A stretch of DNA of 64,000 bases, taken from assembly GCF_007981265.1 (NCBI RefSeq), contig NZ_CP034363.1, forward strand, positions 1,364,001-1,428,000, given 5' to 3'. Shown here piece by piece: positions 1 through 9,777 of this stretch. Position numbers and translations under genes: made by a program. The stretch comes from Pantoea sp. CCBC3-3-1. GTDB lineage: Bacteria > Pseudomonadota > Gammaproteobacteria > Enterobacterales > Enterobacteriaceae. Numbering within the stretch: the first letter of the stretch is position 1; every line of letters begins with the position of its first letter. Below the pieces are notes generated by a model. It did no database searches. It had not been told where the DNA came from and saw nothing but the letters and a program-made list of their open reading frames with translations.

Positions 1-32
1 ACGCCGCGTTCCATCTGAATGGGTTTACTCAT
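1..32 (-). CDS. lipA: Lipoyl synthase, N-terminal end only (cut by window edge)
   Basis: Only the first ten or so codons are inside the window. Read on the minus strand they give MSKPIQMERG, the characteristic LipA N-terminus (E. coli MSKPIVMERG). LipA is the radical-SAM enzyme that inserts sulfur into protein-bound octanoyl groups to make lipoate. LipB, encoded just upstream in the same direction, makes its substrate. The 222 bases between lipA and lipB hold no gene. E. coli has the regulator gene ybeF here, and it is absent. A short dyad (TTCAGC-CT-GCTGAA, near 142-155) lies in this gap. Confidence 0.9.
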   Translation of the reverse strand, partial: MSKPIQMERG

Positions 33-254
33 AATCTTGCAAGTTCCAGGTTGGCATGCGCTAATCATCCGCAAAAACGAGCTGTAGTATTAAACTTTTT
101 TTGATAAAGCACGAAAATTATATCATCTCAGGTGCCAGGTTTCAGCCTGCTGAAGGCAGAAAATGTGACAGAATTGTAAATTTAACGCCATTCTTCCCGC
201 AATAATATCAACGCGTCCAATAACTCTGCTGCCCGCTTCGCACCCGTGCACTCA

Positions 255-893
255 TTACGATATCCAGCGGACGGCAGGGATAGAAAGCTGCCGGGCAAAA
301 TGTTCAATCAGTAACGGCTGAATGTCTGCCAGCGTGGTGCCTGCTTTCAGATCGGAAACCTGAGTCATTTCCAGGCCCGCATAGCCGCAAGGATTGATGC
401 GGTGAAAAGGGGAGAGGTCCATATCAACGTTCAACGCCAGTCCATGGAAAGAGCAGCCGTTGCGGATACGTAATCCCAATGAGCAGATTTTCTTGCCGCT
501 GACGTAAACGCCAGGCGCATCAGGCCTCGCTGCCGCTTCAATATCAAAATGCGCCAATGTCTCAACCACCGTCTGCTCGATAGCCGTAACCAGCTGGCGA
601 ACGCCGGTTTTCCTGCGTTTAAGGTTGAGCAACACGTACATAACTTGCTGGCCTGGACCGTGGTAAGTCACCTGACCGCCGCGGTCGCTCTGCATCACCG
701 GGATATCCCCTGGACCAAGCAGATGCTCAGCTTTACCGGCCTGACCTTGAGTGAATACCGGCAGATGCTCGACCAGCCAGATTTCATCGGGGGTATCTTC
801 GTCGCGCTGATTGGTAAAGTCGTGCATTGCCTGAGAGACAGGCGCCCATGGCTGTAGGCCAAGCTGGCGAATAAGCAGAGTTTCGTGCGGCAA
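255..893 (-). CDS. lipB: Octanoyltransferase LipB
   Basis: LipB transfers octanoate from acyl carrier protein to the lipoyl domains of 2-oxoacid dehydrogenases such as SucB, whose gene is also in this window, and the glycine cleavage system. The 212-residue product matches the E. coli length of 213. It carries the family motif [14 protein letters not shown] near residues 69-82. The catalytic pair seen in LipB structures is in place: Lys135 in GKKICS and Cys169 in RINPCG. The start codon is TTG. It aligns exactly with the known E. coli start, which is also reported as TTG, and no better ATG lies nearby. It sits between ybeD and lipA on the same strand. Confidence 0.96.
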   Translation of the reverse strand: MPHETLLIRQLGLQPWAPVSQAMHDFTNQRDEDTPDEIWLVEHLPVFTQGQAGKAEHLLGPGDIPVMQSDRGGQVTYHGPGQQVMYVLLNLKRRKTGVRQLVTAIEQTVVETLAHFDIEAAARPDAPGVYVSGKKICSLGLRIRNGCSFHGLALNVDMDLSPFHRINPCGYAGLEMTQVSDLKAGTTLADIQPLLIEHFARQLSIPAVRWIS

Positions 894-977
894 AATGGCG
901 GTCCGGTGAAGGAGTCAGACGGGCAGTATAACGCTGACAGAGGACGACAACCAGTCGCCTCCTGTCAGGCATGGCGC

Positions 978-1241
978 CTACAGCACCATGCGAACGATTT
1001 CGATTTTACCCAGCTCGTCGTACAGCGTTTCTACCTGCTCAATGTGCGTCGCCGTGATGGTAATAGAAACCGAGTGGTAGTTGCCTTTGCTGCTCGGTTT
1101 TACGTCCGGAGAGTAGTCACCCGGCGCGTGGCGCTGAACAACTTCAACCACTTGATCCACCAGCTCTGGCTGTGCCAGACCCATTACTTTATAAGTAAAG
1201 GGAGTTGGAAATTCGAGTAGTTCTTTAAGATTGGTTTTCAT
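978..1241 (-). CDS. ybeD: YbeD/DUF493 family small protein
   Basis: An 87-residue protein nearly identical to E. coli YbeD, an alpha/beta ACT-like domain protein of the DUF493 family. The biochemical role is not established. Conservation beside lipB suggests a regulatory or ligand-binding part in lipoate metabolism, but that is inference. An in-frame extension upstream is possible, but the ATG at 1241 starts the conserved [15 protein letters not shown] and is preceded by a GGAG Shine-Dalgarno with six bases spacing, so I use it. It lies between dacA and lipB on the same strand, separated from dacA by a terminator-like hairpin. Confidence 0.95.
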   Translation of the reverse strand: MKTNLKELLEFPTPFTYKVMGLAQPELVDQVVEVVQRHAPGDYSPDVKPSSKGNYHSVSITITATHIEQVETLYDELGKIEIVRMVL

Positions 1242-1257
1242 AAGGGCTCCGGTAACG

Positions 1258-1287
1258 CCAAAACAAAGACTCCCGCGTACGCGGGAG
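1258..1287 (-). terminator. Terminator-like hairpin downstream of dacA
   Basis: On the minus strand a seven-pair perfect stem (CTCCCGC / GCGGGAG, loop GTAC) is followed by TCTTTGTTTT. It lies just past the dacA stop and before ybeD, so it probably ends or attenuates dacA transcription. Confidence 0.75.
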
Positions 1288-1382
1288 CCTACAGATAATC
1301 TCAATATGGGGTGCATTAACGCCGAAATCAAGAGGTCAATACAACCTGTTTCAAGGCATATTGCCGCTGATGGCGTCAGGGT

Positions 1383-2594
1383 TTAGCCAAACCAGTGATG
1401 GAACATCAGCTTAATATAATCCACGATGCGGCCAAAGAATCCACCTTCAGGCATTTCATTAAGCACCACCAGCGGATGTTGCTCAATAGTTTTGCCGTCC
1501 AGTTGGAAGTTGATGGTACCCACCACCTGGTTTTTAGCCAGCGGTGCATGCAGTTCGGTATTGGACAGCCTGTAGCTTGCTTTCAGATCCTTCATGCGGC
1601 CACGAGGAATGGTCAGATAAACATCTTTTTCCACGCCGAGCTGAACGCGATCGCTGTTACCAAACCAAACCGGCTCGGAAGCAAACTCTTTTCCTGCTTT
1701 CAGCGGCGCCACGGTTTCAAAGAAACGGAAGCCCCAGGTCAGGAGCTTCTTGCTCTCAACTTCACGCCCTTTAAAGGTACGTCCGCCCATCACTGCTGAG
1801 ATCAGGCGCATCTGGCCTTCCGTTGCAGAAGCGACAATATTATAGCCAGCCGCCTCGGTATGACCGGTTTTGATGCCGTCAACTTGTAAGCTGGTGTCCC
1901 ACAGCAGGCCGTTGCGGTTGGTCTGGCGGATATTGTTAAAGGTAAAATCTTTCTCTTTATAAACTGCGTATTCATCCGGCACATCACGAATCAGTGCCTG
2001 ACCGATCAACGCCATATCGCGTGCGGAGCTGTATTGTCCGTCAGCATCCAGGCCATGAACCGTCTGGAAGTGGGTGTTTTGCAGGCCAATCGCTTTAACG
2101 TAGTTGTTCATCAGGCCAACAAACGCATCCTGACTTCCCGCCACATAATCCGCCATCGCCACGCATGCATCGTTACCCGATTGCAGCACGATACCACGGG
2201 TCAGCTGTGAAACCGGCACGCGGTCGCCCGGCTTCAGGAACATCAGTGAAGAGCCTTTGAACACCGGGTTTCCGGTTGCCCAGGCATCTTTACCCACGGT
2301 GACAACGTCTTCCTGATGAATTTTACCTGCTTTTACCGCCTGACCGATGACGTAGCTGGTCATCATTTTAGTCAGGCTGGCCGGATCGCGGCGCGCATCG
2401 GCATTTTTCTCTGCTAATACTTTGCCCGAGTTGTAGTCGATCAGGACATAGGCTTCAGCATCAATATCCGGAACGCCTGGGATCATTGTTTTAATATTTA
2501 CGTCTTCAGCGTGAGCGAAGCTGGTCAGGCTGAGGGCAATCAGCGAGCCTGCCGTGAGGCGTTTAAGCAGTGGGAAAGAGGTGAGATTGTTCAT
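1383..2594 (-). CDS. dacA: D-alanyl-D-alanine carboxypeptidase, penicillin-binding protein 5
   Basis: PBP5 removes the terminal D-alanine from peptidoglycan pentapeptides in the periplasm and helps keep a normal cell shape. The product is 403 residues, the E. coli length. A Sec signal peptide ends at about residue 29 (SFAHA-E). The three penicillin-binding motifs are present: SLTK at 73-76, SGN at 139-141 and KTG at 242-244. The C-terminus ([15 protein letters not shown]...) is the expected amphipathic membrane anchor. The gene lies downstream of the rodA-mrdA-rlpA cluster on the same strand. An extended -10 promoter candidate of its own lies at about 2636. Confidence 0.97.
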   Translation of the reverse strand: MNNLTSFPLLKRLTAGSLIALSLTSFAHAEDVNIKTMIPGVPDIDAEAYVLIDYNSGKVLAEKNADARRDPASLTKMMTSYVIGQAVKAGKIHQEDVVTVGKDAWATGNPVFKGSSLMFLKPGDRVPVSQLTRGIVLQSGNDACVAMADYVAGSQDAFVGLMNNYVKAIGLQNTHFQTVHGLDADGQYSSARDMALIGQALIRDVPDEYAVYKEKDFTFNNIRQTNRNGLLWDTSLQVDGIKTGHTEAAGYNIVASATEGQMRLISAVMGGRTFKGREVESKKLLTWGFRFFETVAPLKAGKEFASEPVWFGNSDRVQLGVEKDVYLTIPRGRMKDLKASYRLSNTELHAPLAKNQVVGTINFQLDGKTIEQHPLVVLNEMPEGGFFGRIVDYIKLMFHHWFG

Positions 2595-2635
2595 GTAGGA
2601 CTACAACATCCGTGGCTAAGTTAAAAAAGTGACTC

Positions 2636-2644
2636 ACTATAGCA
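2636..2644 (-). promoter_or_regulatory. Candidate extended -10 promoter of dacA
   Basis: The minus strand reads TGCTATAGT, an extended -10 element (TGn plus TATAGT), about 45 bases upstream of the dacA ATG. No convincing -35 is present, which is usual for extended -10 promoters. Assigned from sequence alone. Confidence 0.45.
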
Positions 2645-2724
2645 AAAGCGGTTCTGCCCGGCATCCGTCTTTACCTGAGTGACAGACAAGTCATTGCAGA
2701 TAAAAGACAAAGGCCGGGACAGCA

Positions 2725-3855
2725 TCACATTTTGCCTGGTGCGACGGTAATAAAGGACGTCAGGCTGGCTTCGCTGGAAAGCCGCTGCTGCAACGCGCTG
2801 GCCTGCTGACGCGAACTGAAATGACCCAGCTGGACGCGGTAAACATTTCCCCGACTGTCTACTTTACCGGGTACGCCAAACTGCTTGCTTAATGAATTCA
2901 TTAGCTGATGAGCGCGGCTGGCATCGCTCAGGGCACCGACCTGCACAACATATCCTGTACCGGAAGCCGTTGCTGCTTCGGATGCGACTGGCGACGAGGC
3001 GGCAGCCGGCGCGGATATCGCCGCAGGTGCTGGCTCAGGTGCGGTAACCGGAGCCGGTTCGTTGCCTTCCAGTATGCCGTTGCGTAATGGCTGCGGTGCA
3101 CCGAGGAAACCGCTGCTACGTACGGGCGCACCCATATTGTCATCACTATTCAGGCTGCTGTTATCAACCGGGCGGGATTCAGATTCCTGCGGCGAACTCA
3201 TTGTCGGCTGTGCCGAAGTTTGATCCGCGCCAGCACCCATCACGACCATACCGCCAGCAATGTCCGGGCGCGCCGGTAAGGCATAGCTCTGTTTCGCAAC
3301 CGTGGTGCCTATTGTTCCCGGTCCCGACAGGGAACCGTCGGGTGCGACGTTGATAAAGTCCACTTTTACGCGGGTATTATTGGAAATATTCAGACGATCG
3401 CCTGCCGCTTTTGACAGGCTGATGATACGGCCAGGCTGAGCAGGGCCACGATCGTTAACGCGTACAACCAGCTGACGTCCATTTGCCAGGTTAGTAACCC
3501 GCACATAAGAAGGCAATGGTAAAGTCGGATGACCCGCGGTCAATGCTTCAAGATCGTATTGCTCGCCGGTGGCGGTACGACTGCCGTTGGCCGTTTCGCT
3601 GTACCAGCTCGCCAGCCCCGTTTCGCTAAAGTTAGATGCATCTTTCATGACACGATAATTTTTGCCGTTGGCGCGATAATCCTGATTTGCGCCAGGATTA
3701 AGGGGTTCATAGCGAGGTTCCACGCCGCCGATTTCAACAACAGGCCCGTTATAGGCGGGCTGTTGCTGAGTCACGGGTGCCTGCTGTTGTTCAGTAGTAT
3801 TGCAGGCTGCCAGCATCGCTGTAGCCAGGCCAATCCAGAGCCAATCCTTACGCAT
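2725..3855 (-). CDS. rlpA: Septal-ring lipoprotein RlpA (double-psi beta-barrel plus SPOR)
   Basis: A 376-residue lipoprotein with lipobox LAAC at residues 15-18, so Cys18 is the lipidated residue. A double-psi beta-barrel domain covers about 78-160. It contains WYS (84-86), His109 and Asp135, the two positions needed for lytic transglycosylase activity in Pseudomonas RlpA; whether the enterobacterial protein is active is not settled. A long linker rich in Pro, Ala and Ser leads to a C-terminal SPOR domain (about 297-372) that binds denuded septal glycan. It follows rodA with an 11-base gap and precedes dacA, the classical enterobacterial order. Confidence 0.95.
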   Translation of the reverse strand: MRKDWLWIGLATAMLAACNTTEQQQAPVTQQQPAYNGPVVEIGGVEPRYEPLNPGANQDYRANGKNYRVMKDASNFSETGLASWYSETANGSRTATGEQYDLEALTAGHPTLPLPSYVRVTNLANGRQLVVRVNDRGPAQPGRIISLSKAAGDRLNISNNTRVKVDFINVAPDGSLSGPGTIGTTVAKQSYALPARPDIAGGMVVMGAGADQTSAQPTMSSPQESESRPVDNSSLNSDDNMGAPVRSSGFLGAPQPLRNGILEGNEPAPVTAPEPAPAAISAPAAASSPVASEAATASGTGYVVQVGALSDASRAHQLMNSLSKQFGVPGKVDSRGNVYRVQLGHFSSRQQASALQQRLSSEASLTSFITVAPGKM

Positions 3856-3866
3856 GTATAAGCCTC

Positions 3867-4979
3867 TTATACGCTTTTCGACAACAGTTTACGGTGGGTA
3901 TGGATCGACATAATAATGCCAAATCCGGCCATCAAAACAATCAGTGCGGAACCGCCATAACTCACCAGCGGCAACGGCACGCCTACCACCGGCAATATAC
4001 CGCTGACCATGCCAATATTCACGAACACATAGACAAAGAAAATCAGCATCAGACCCCCGGCCATCACCCGGCCAAAGGTTGTCTGTGCCCGCGCCGCCAT
4101 CAGCAGGCCGCGCATAATCACCAGCACGTACAGGACCAGCAGCACCAGTACGCCAACTAACCCTAACTCTTCCGCTAAAACCGCAAAGATAAAGTCAGTG
4201 TGGCGTTCGGGTAAAAACTCCAGCTGCGACTGTGTACCGTGCAACCAGCCTTTTCCGCGCAGGCCACCTGAGCCGATAGCGATTTTTGACTGAATAATGT
4301 GATATCCGGCACCCAGCGGATCGCTTTCCGGATCCAGTAGCATCATGACACGGTCGCGCTGGTAATCATGCATCAGAAAGAACCACAGTACCGGAATAAA
4401 CGCGGCGACCAGCAGCACAGCCACAAGGATCAGTTTCCAGCTCATACCGGAAAGAAACAGCACAAACAGGCCGGACGCCGCAATCAAAATAGCGGTTCCC
4501 AGGTCAGGCTGAGCCGCAACCAGCAGCGTTGGCATAAAGATCAGCACCAGCGCAATGGCGGTATTTTTTAGCGTCGGCGGACAGACATCACGGTTAATAA
4601 AGCGAGCCACCATTAGCGGCACGGCGATTTTGGCGATCTCCGAGGGTTGAAAGCGCACCACGCCAAGATCCAGCCAGCGCTGAGCGCCTTTACTGATATG
4701 GCCGAATGCATCTACCGCAATCAGTAATACCACGCAAAGGATATAGAGATAGGGCGCCCATCCTTCGTAAACTCTCGGCGGGATTTGCGCCATTACCAGC
4801 ATCATGACAATGCCCATCGCAATCTGGCCGAGTTTGCGCTCCATCATCCCAGGGTCCTGACCGCTGGCGCTCCAAATAACCAGCGCGCTGTAGACCAGCA
4901 GGGCAGAAATCAGAATAAAGAATGTTGGATCGACATGAATTCGGGTCCAGATCGTACGCTTCTGATGACGGTCGTTCAT
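3867..4979 (-). CDS. rodA: Rod-shape SEDS peptidoglycan glycosyltransferase RodA
   Basis: RodA polymerises lipid II into glycan strands during cell elongation and works as a pair with the transpeptidase PBP2 encoded immediately upstream. The 370-residue length equals E. coli RodA. The sequence shows about ten hydrophobic membrane segments and the SEDS signatures [17 protein letters not shown] and the C-terminal [14 protein letters not shown]. The start lies two bases after the mrdA stop, which implies translational coupling. Also known as mrdB. Confidence 0.97.
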   Translation of the reverse strand: MNDRHQKRTIWTRIHVDPTFFILISALLVYSALVIWSASGQDPGMMERKLGQIAMGIVMMLVMAQIPPRVYEGWAPYLYILCVVLLIAVDAFGHISKGAQRWLDLGVVRFQPSEIAKIAVPLMVARFINRDVCPPTLKNTAIALVLIFMPTLLVAAQPDLGTAILIAASGLFVLFLSGMSWKLILVAVLLVAAFIPVLWFFLMHDYQRDRVMMLLDPESDPLGAGYHIIQSKIAIGSGGLRGKGWLHGTQSQLEFLPERHTDFIFAVLAEELGLVGVLVLLVLYVLVIMRGLLMAARAQTTFGRVMAGGLMLIFFVYVFVNIGMVSGILPVVGVPLPLVSYGGSALIVLMAGFGIIMSIHTHRKLLSKSV

Positions 4980-4981
4980 GG

Positions 4982-6886
4982 TTATTCACCTTCATAGCCA
5001 GACGGCACCGGGGCGGCATCTGGCAGGTTTGTATTGTTATCCCCGAGCATAATGTGATCGAGGATCTGACGCATAATGGTGCCGACAGCCGGACCTGCGC
5101 CGCCGTTTTCCAGAATCATGGTTACGGCTACGCGAGGCTTGTCGTAAGGGGCAAAAGCGGTCATTAATTTATGGTCTCGCAGCAGCTCGGACACCTTATG
5201 GGCGTTATAGGTTTCGTTGGCTTTCAGGCCAAACACCTGAGCCGTACCTGATTTTGCCGCAATTTTATAGGGGGCATCGTCGAAGCTTTTGCGGGCAGTG
5301 CCGTTTGGCCTGTTCGCTACGCCATACATTCCGTCTTTGGCAATTTCCCAGTTACCCGAGTGAATATCGGCCACCGGCGGTACCTCCGGCGCACGCCAGG
5401 GCACTTTCACGTTGTTTTCTGCGCTCGCCATCATCAGATGCGGCGTTTTAACAATACCGTCGTTAATCAGGATCATCATCGCTTTATTCATCTGCACCGG
5501 CGTAGCAGTCCAGTAACCCTGACCGATGCCGACAGGGATGGTATCACCCTGATACCAGGGTTTTTTAAAGCGCTTCATCTTCCATTCGCGAGTTGGCATG
5601 TTGCCCGGCGTTTCTTCAGTCAGGTCGATGCCGGAAAGATGACCATAGCCAAACTTGCTCATCCATTCAGAGAGACGATCGATGCCCATATCGTAAGCAA
5701 CCTGGTAGAAGAAGGTATCTGCCGACTCCTCCAGTGATTTAGTCACGTTCAGACGACCATGGCCCCAATGTTTCCAGTCGCGAAAACGTTTTTCTGAACC
5801 TGGCAGCTGCCACCAGCCGGGGTCGAACAGGCTGGTATTGCGGTTGATCACGCCAGCCGAGAGTGCAGATACGGCAATATAAGGTTTGACCGTTGACGCC
5901 GGTGGATAGGCACCCTGAGTGGTGCGATTGATTAGCGGACGATTGGGGTCCTGCAACAGCATGTTGTAATCTTTACTGCTGATGCCGTCGACAAACAGGT
6001 TTGGGTCATAACTGGGCATGGAGACCAGCGCCAGAACCTCTCCGCTGCGTGGATCGGTGACCACGACGGCGGCACGGCTGCCTGCCAGCAACGTTTCGAT
6101 ATACTGCTGCAATTTTAGATCGATGGTCAGCCAGATATCCTGTCCGGCCTGCGGCGGCTGCTCATGCAGCTGGCGAATTACGCGGCCACGGTTATTAACT
6201 TCAACCTCTTCATAGCCGGTTTTGCCATGCAATAAGTCTTCGTAATAACGTTCAATGCCCAGCTTGCCGATATCATGAGTGGCGGCGTAGTTTGGCCATT
6301 TTCCGGCTTTATCCAGTCTGTCGACATCACGATCGTTAATTTTAGAGACGTAACCCAGCACGTGGGTCAGGGCAGAATTGTAGGGATAGTAACGGCGCTG
6401 ATAGCCTTTCACTTCCACGCCGGGAAAAGCGTATTGATTAACCGCAAAGCGGGCAACCTGCACATCGTTCAGGCCTGTTTTGACCGGAATCGAGGTAAAG
6501 CGGCGGGAGCGTTTTCGTTCTTTTTCGAAGGCGACCAGATCTTCGTCGGTGAGATCGACAATTGGCCGCAGCGCCAGCAGCGTTTTTTCAAGGTCATCGA
6601 CTTTTTCCGGAACTAATTCAATCTGATAAATGGTTCGGTTCAGCGCAAGGGGAATGCCATTACGATCGAAAATAATGCCGCGGCTGGGTGCAACAGGCAC
6701 CAGCTTAATGCGGTTTTCATTTGAGCGGGTACTGTAATCGTTGTAGCGAATAATTTGCAGGTGGTACAGATTGACCACCAGGATACCGGAAAGCAGTAAA
6801 ATGCCTAAAAAAGCGATCATCGCGCGGCGAACGAACAGCGTTTGCTCGGCGGTATAGTCACGAAAGGAGTTACGTTGTAATTTCAT
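4982..6886 (-). CDS. mrdA: Peptidoglycan transpeptidase PBP2
   Basis: PBP2 crosslinks peptidoglycan in the elongasome with RodA and is the target of mecillinam. The product is 634 residues (E. coli 633). It has a short cytoplasmic tail, one membrane anchor at about 20-43, the pedestal/dimerisation domain, and a C-terminal transpeptidase domain. Motifs are STVK with catalytic Ser331, SAD at 388-390 and KSG at 545-547. It is the promoter-proximal member of the mrdA-rodA-rlpA group, and rlmH-rsfS lie directly upstream on the same strand. Confidence 0.97.
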   Translation of the reverse strand: MKLQRNSFRDYTAEQTLFVRRAMIAFLGILLLSGILVVNLYHLQIIRYNDYSTRSNENRIKLVPVAPSRGIIFDRNGIPLALNRTIYQIELVPEKVDDLEKTLLALRPIVDLTDEDLVAFEKERKRSRRFTSIPVKTGLNDVQVARFAVNQYAFPGVEVKGYQRRYYPYNSALTHVLGYVSKINDRDVDRLDKAGKWPNYAATHDIGKLGIERYYEDLLHGKTGYEEVEVNNRGRVIRQLHEQPPQAGQDIWLTIDLKLQQYIETLLAGSRAAVVVTDPRSGEVLALVSMPSYDPNLFVDGISSKDYNMLLQDPNRPLINRTTQGAYPPASTVKPYIAVSALSAGVINRNTSLFDPGWWQLPGSEKRFRDWKHWGHGRLNVTKSLEESADTFFYQVAYDMGIDRLSEWMSKFGYGHLSGIDLTEETPGNMPTREWKMKRFKKPWYQGDTIPVGIGQGYWTATPVQMNKAMMILINDGIVKTPHLMMASAENNVKVPWRAPEVPPVADIHSGNWEIAKDGMYGVANRPNGTARKSFDDAPYKIAAKSGTAQVFGLKANETYNAHKVSELLRDHKLMTAFAPYDKPRVAVTMILENGGAGPAVGTIMRQILDHIMLGDNNTNLPDAAPVPSGYEGE

Positions 6887-6913
6887 CCGCTGCTTAAGTG
6901 TATCCGTTTGAGC

Positions 6914-7384
6914 TTATTCGCGATGATAGGGGTGATTGGCGGTAATGCTCCAGGCACGATACAAACTCTCTGCCACCAGCACGCGAACCAGCGGATGGGG
7001 CAGGGTAAGTTTGGAGAGCGACCAGCTTTGCTCCGCCGCCGCTTTGCAGGCGGGAGAAAGGCCTTCTGGTCCACCAATCAGCAGGCTGACATCGCGACCA
7101 TCCTGTTTCCAGCGTTCAAGCTGAGAGGCCAGCTGCGGGGTTTCCCACGGCTGACCCGGAATATCCAGCGTGACAATACGATTGCCCTTGCCAACGGCTG
7201 CCAGCATCATTTCGCCCTCTTTATCAAGGATACGTTTGATGTCGGCATTTTTACCGCGCTTGCCAGCCGGAACTTCAGTCAGTTCAAACGGCATATCTTT
7301 AGGAAAGCGGCGCAGATATTCCAGAAATCCGGTTTGCACCCAATCCGGCATTTTGGTGCCGACGGCGACCAGCTGCAACTTCAC
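6914..7384 (-). CDS. rlmH: 23S rRNA pseudouridine-1915 N3-methyltransferase RlmH
   Basis: RlmH is a SPOUT-class methyltransferase that methylates pseudouridine 1915 in helix 69 of 23S rRNA on assembled 70S ribosomes. The 156-residue product is one residue longer than in E. coli. It shows the trefoil-knot SAM site [14 protein letters not shown] near 101-114 and the C-terminal SLYRAWSI...HPYHRE. The start codon is GTG, placed at the same position as in E. coli ([13 protein letters not shown]). It begins three bases after rsfS ends, so the two genes form one transcription unit. Confidence 0.97.
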   Translation of the reverse strand: MKLQLVAVGTKMPDWVQTGFLEYLRRFPKDMPFELTEVPAGKRGKNADIKRILDKEGEMMLAAVGKGNRIVTLDIPGQPWETPQLASQLERWKQDGRDVSLLIGGPEGLSPACKAAAEQSWSLSKLTLPHPLVRVLVAESLYRAWSITANHPYHRE

Positions 7385-7387
7385 CGG

Positions 7388-7705
7388 TTAACTCCAGAGT
7401 TTTTCGAGTTCGTAGAGCTTACGGCTCTCTTCCTGCATAACGTGCACAATGACATCGCCGAGATCGACCACGACCCAATCTGCCGTTGCTTTACCATCCA
7501 CGCCCAGCGGCTTAAGGCCTGCGGCACGGGATTCCTGCACCACGTGATCTGCAATAGACGCAACGTGACGGGTTGAAGTACCGGTGCAGATGATCATGCA
7601 GTCGGTGATACTGGATTTGCCCTGAACGTTAACAGAAACAATATCCTGGCCTTTCAGATCGTCAATCTTATCAATGACGAAGTCTTGGAGTGCTTGACCT
7701 TGCAA
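7388..7705 (-). CDS. rsfS: Ribosomal silencing factor RsfS
   Basis: RsfS binds ribosomal protein uL14 and blocks joining of the 30S and 50S subunits when nutrients are low. The 105-residue length equals E. coli (YbeB). The sequence matches throughout, for example [15 protein letters not shown] and the C-terminal [13 protein letters not shown]. The start is TTG at 7705, preceded by AGGGGA with six bases spacing; no usable ATG lies upstream. It heads the rsfS-rlmH-mrdA-rodA-rlpA cluster. A -10-like GATAAT (minus strand, 7740-7745) lies about 35 bases upstream, with only a weak -35. Confidence 0.96.
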   Translation of the reverse strand: MQGQALQDFVIDKIDDLKGQDIVSVNVQGKSSITDCMIICTGTSTRHVASIADHVVQESRAAGLKPLGVDGKATADWVVVDLGDVIVHVMQEESRKLYELEKLWS

Positions 7706-8093
7706 AAGGTTCCCCTTTGAGTAAATGAGTTATCGCGTCATTATCCCATGACGGCGTTTGAGATTCACGACCATTTAACTATTCTGTGAGTCGTCTTCCC
7801 GGCTTTCTGTGTATCAATGCTGAATTTGCATCAAGGAAAAACCTGGCAGCGGAGAATAACAGCCCTGGCCTGAGTGTCAATGGCCGTCACGCTTATCCTG
7901 ACAGAGTTTTACATGGTGCGGCTAAAGGCGGCTATCCCGGGTAAAGTCGTCATAAAAGGGGATAAGCGACCGCGCGATATCGATGTTAAAAAACGGAATA
8001 AAAGTAAAATCGGGTGGGTTAATCAGAGCCGCGGCAATAACCGTAACGGCTGATTAATGAAAGGAACGTCCGATTTTATCTGGCGGAGAATAA
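7706..8093 (-). other. 388-base gene-free gap where E. coli carries cobC
   Basis: No open frame with recognisable similarity is present. In E. coli the phosphatase gene cobC (also phpB) lies between nadD and rsfS, and it is absent here. The gap holds a possible rsfS promoter at its left end and, at its right end, the nested inverted repeat annotated separately. Small frames that run in from nadD are shadows. Confidence 0.7.
8005..8078. repeat. Nested inverted repeat downstream of nadD
   Basis: Outer arms TAAAATCGG (8005-8013) and CCGATTTTA (8070-8078) are perfect complements. Inside them TTAATCAG (8019-8026) and CTGATTAA (8050-8057) are also perfect complements, with GC-rich AGCCG/CGGCT extending the inner stem after a two-base bulge. 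It starts 16 bases past the nadD stop. It could fold as a long RNA hairpin in a nadD-rsfS transcript or be a relic of a small inverted-repeat element. No clear T-run follows, so it is not a canonical terminator. Confidence 0.6.
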
Positions 8094-8753
8094 TTATCCG
8101 CGACGCTGATAAAGTCCCTGTTGGTTAATCCAGCTAATAACCGAAGCGGGCAGCAAATCGTCGCAGGAAAGGCCCGCGTGAAAGCGTTGACGGATTTCCG
8201 TTGCGGAAATGGGCAGCAAGGCCGTATCGGCAAGAAAAACCGAACCGGCAGGCTGCTGATGCAGACGATCGATATCCTGAGTCTGATGGTCTTCCAGCCA
8301 TTGTTGCAGGGCGGGCGTTTCCATTTTTGTGGCATAGCCTGGCCGTTTACAGACCAGAAGATGGCAATAATTCAGCAGCTCCTGCCAGCGGTGCCATTTG
8401 TGCAGCGTTAGCAAGGAATCCTGCCCGATAATAAAGCCCAGCGGCTGGTGTTCACCGCGCTCGGCCCGCACTTCAGCAAGTGTTTCAATGGTGTAAGAGG
8501 GCGTTTGGCGGGCCATTTCGCGGCAATCAACATTGAACAGCGGACGATCGGCAATGGCCAGCGACAACATTTTTACCCGCTGCTCAGAAGATGCTTCTGG
8601 CTGAGGGCGGTGCGGCGGCACATTATTAGGCAATAAGGTAATTTGCTGCAGTCCCAGCTGAGTGGCCAGCATTTCCACGGGGCGCAAATGGCCGAAATGC
8701 ACCGGATCAAAGGTGCCGCCAAACAGGGCCTGGAATGTTAGTGGCTCAGACAT
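8094..8753 (-). CDS. nadD: Nicotinate-mononucleotide adenylyltransferase
   Basis: NadD joins ATP and nicotinate mononucleotide to deaminated NAD, an essential step shared by de novo and salvage NAD synthesis. The 219-residue product (E. coli 213) begins with the nucleotidyltransferase signature [15 protein letters not shown] and ends with the SATEIRQR motif region ([10 protein letters not shown]). The start overlaps the holA end by eight bases, so nadD is translationally coupled at the end of a leuS-lptE-holA-nadD operon. No gene follows for 388 bases. Confidence 0.96.
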   Translation of the reverse strand: MSEPLTFQALFGGTFDPVHFGHLRPVEMLATQLGLQQITLLPNNVPPHRPQPEASSEQRVKMLSLAIADRPLFNVDCREMARQTPSYTIETLAEVRAERGEHQPLGFIIGQDSLLTLHKWHRWQELLNYCHLLVCKRPGYATKMETPALQQWLEDHQTQDIDRLHQQPAGSVFLADTALLPISATEIRQRFHAGLSCDDLLPASVISWINQQGLYQRRG

Positions 8754-9777
8754 TGCAGAAACTCTCAGGGAAAGATTTACTGCATAGCAGCAGCGATAAT
8801 GTTTCCAGTTCCGACCACACGGACTGCCCGTAGTCTTGTTTAAGGGTCAGCTCTATGCGGGTCAACAGATGAATGGCCTGCGTCAGCTGAGTGGCCGACA
8901 GACGCTGTAGCGCATCACTAAATAGCGGACGTCGGTTTTGCCAGATGCGGTGCTGGTCAAACAGCGTTCGCAACGGGGTTGTTGTCATCTGGCGCTGTAA
9001 CGTTAACAGCATCATCAGCTCTCGTTGCACCGTTCGCAACAGGATAACCGGCTCGTTATCTTCAGCCTGCATTTGCTTCAGAATATGCTGTGCCCGTTTG
9101 CTTTTACCTGCCAGCAATGCATCCACCCAATGGAAAGGTGTAAAATGCGCAGCATCAAAAACCGCTTGTTCTACTCTGGGCAGCGTCAGTTTGCCGTCAG
9201 GCCACAGCAGTGAAAGACGTTCCAGCGCCTGTGACAGAGCCAACAGGTTGCCTTCATAGCAATAACAAAGCAGCTGAATCGCCGCATCGTCGACAGCCAG
9301 TTTCATACTTTTGGCGCGGGTCGCTACCCAGCGTGGCAGCTGTGCCTGCTCGGGAGTTTGACAAGGAACCACAACGGCATGAGCGCTGAGTGCTTTAAAC
9401 CAGGCGCTGTTTTCCTGCGCTTTGGTCAGTTTACTGGCACGCAGCATCAACAAGATATCGGCATGCAGTAGGGTAGAGAGGGTCAGCAACTGTTCAGCAA
9501 TGGCTGCATTGGGCCCATTTTCAGGCAGGGTGAGCAGTAGCGTCTGACGACTGGCAAACAGGCTGAGTGCCTGGCAGGTAGAAAAGATAGCGTCCCAGTC
9601 CGTATGGGCATCAATCACTACGCTGAAATGCTCGGTAAAGCCCTGCTGTTGGGCGCTCGACCGAATAGCATCCTGCGACTCCTGCAAAAGTAGCGGCTCG
9701 TTGCCGGTCAGAATGTAGCAGGCGCGCAGCCCCTCATGGAGCTGCGCACCAAGCTGTTCAGGATAGATCCTGATCAT
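8746..9777 (-). CDS. holA: DNA polymerase III delta subunit
   Basis: HolA is the wrench subunit of the clamp loader; it binds and opens the beta sliding clamp. The 343-residue length equals E. coli. The N-terminus ([34 protein letters not shown], cited in part) contains the beta-binding element region, followed by an AAA+-like fold without a functional P-loop. The gene overlaps lptE by four bases at its start and nadD by eight bases at its end, which indicates tight operon organisation. Confidence 0.96.
   Translation of the reverse strand: MIRIYPEQLGAQLHEGLRACYILTGNEPLLLQESQDAIRSSAQQQGFTEHFSVVIDAHTDWDAIFSTCQALSLFASRQTLLLTLPENGPNAAIAEQLLTLSTLLHADILLMLRASKLTKAQENSAWFKALSAHAVVVPCQTPEQAQLPRWVATRAKSMKLAVDDAAIQLLCYCYEGNLLALSQALERLSLLWPDGKLTLPRVEQAVFDAAHFTPFHWVDALLAGKSKRAQHILKQMQAEDNEPVILLRTVQRELMMLLTLQRQMTTTPLRTLFDQHRIWQNRRPLFSDALQRLSATQLTQAIHLLTRIELTLKQDYGQSVWSELETLSLLLCSKSFPESFCNV

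Noticed and set aside
2626..2645. Plus-strand GACTCACTATAG resembling the T7 promoter core
   Set aside because: It lacks the TAATAC part and is explained by the reverse complement of the dacA extended -10 region.
7706..8093. Possible cobC pseudogene
   Set aside because: No stretch in the gap reads like a CobC motif in any frame, so I describe it as a gap and not as a relic.
8054..8335. 93-codon minus-strand frame at the nadD end
   Set aside because: Most of it overlaps nadD in another frame and it has no independent support.
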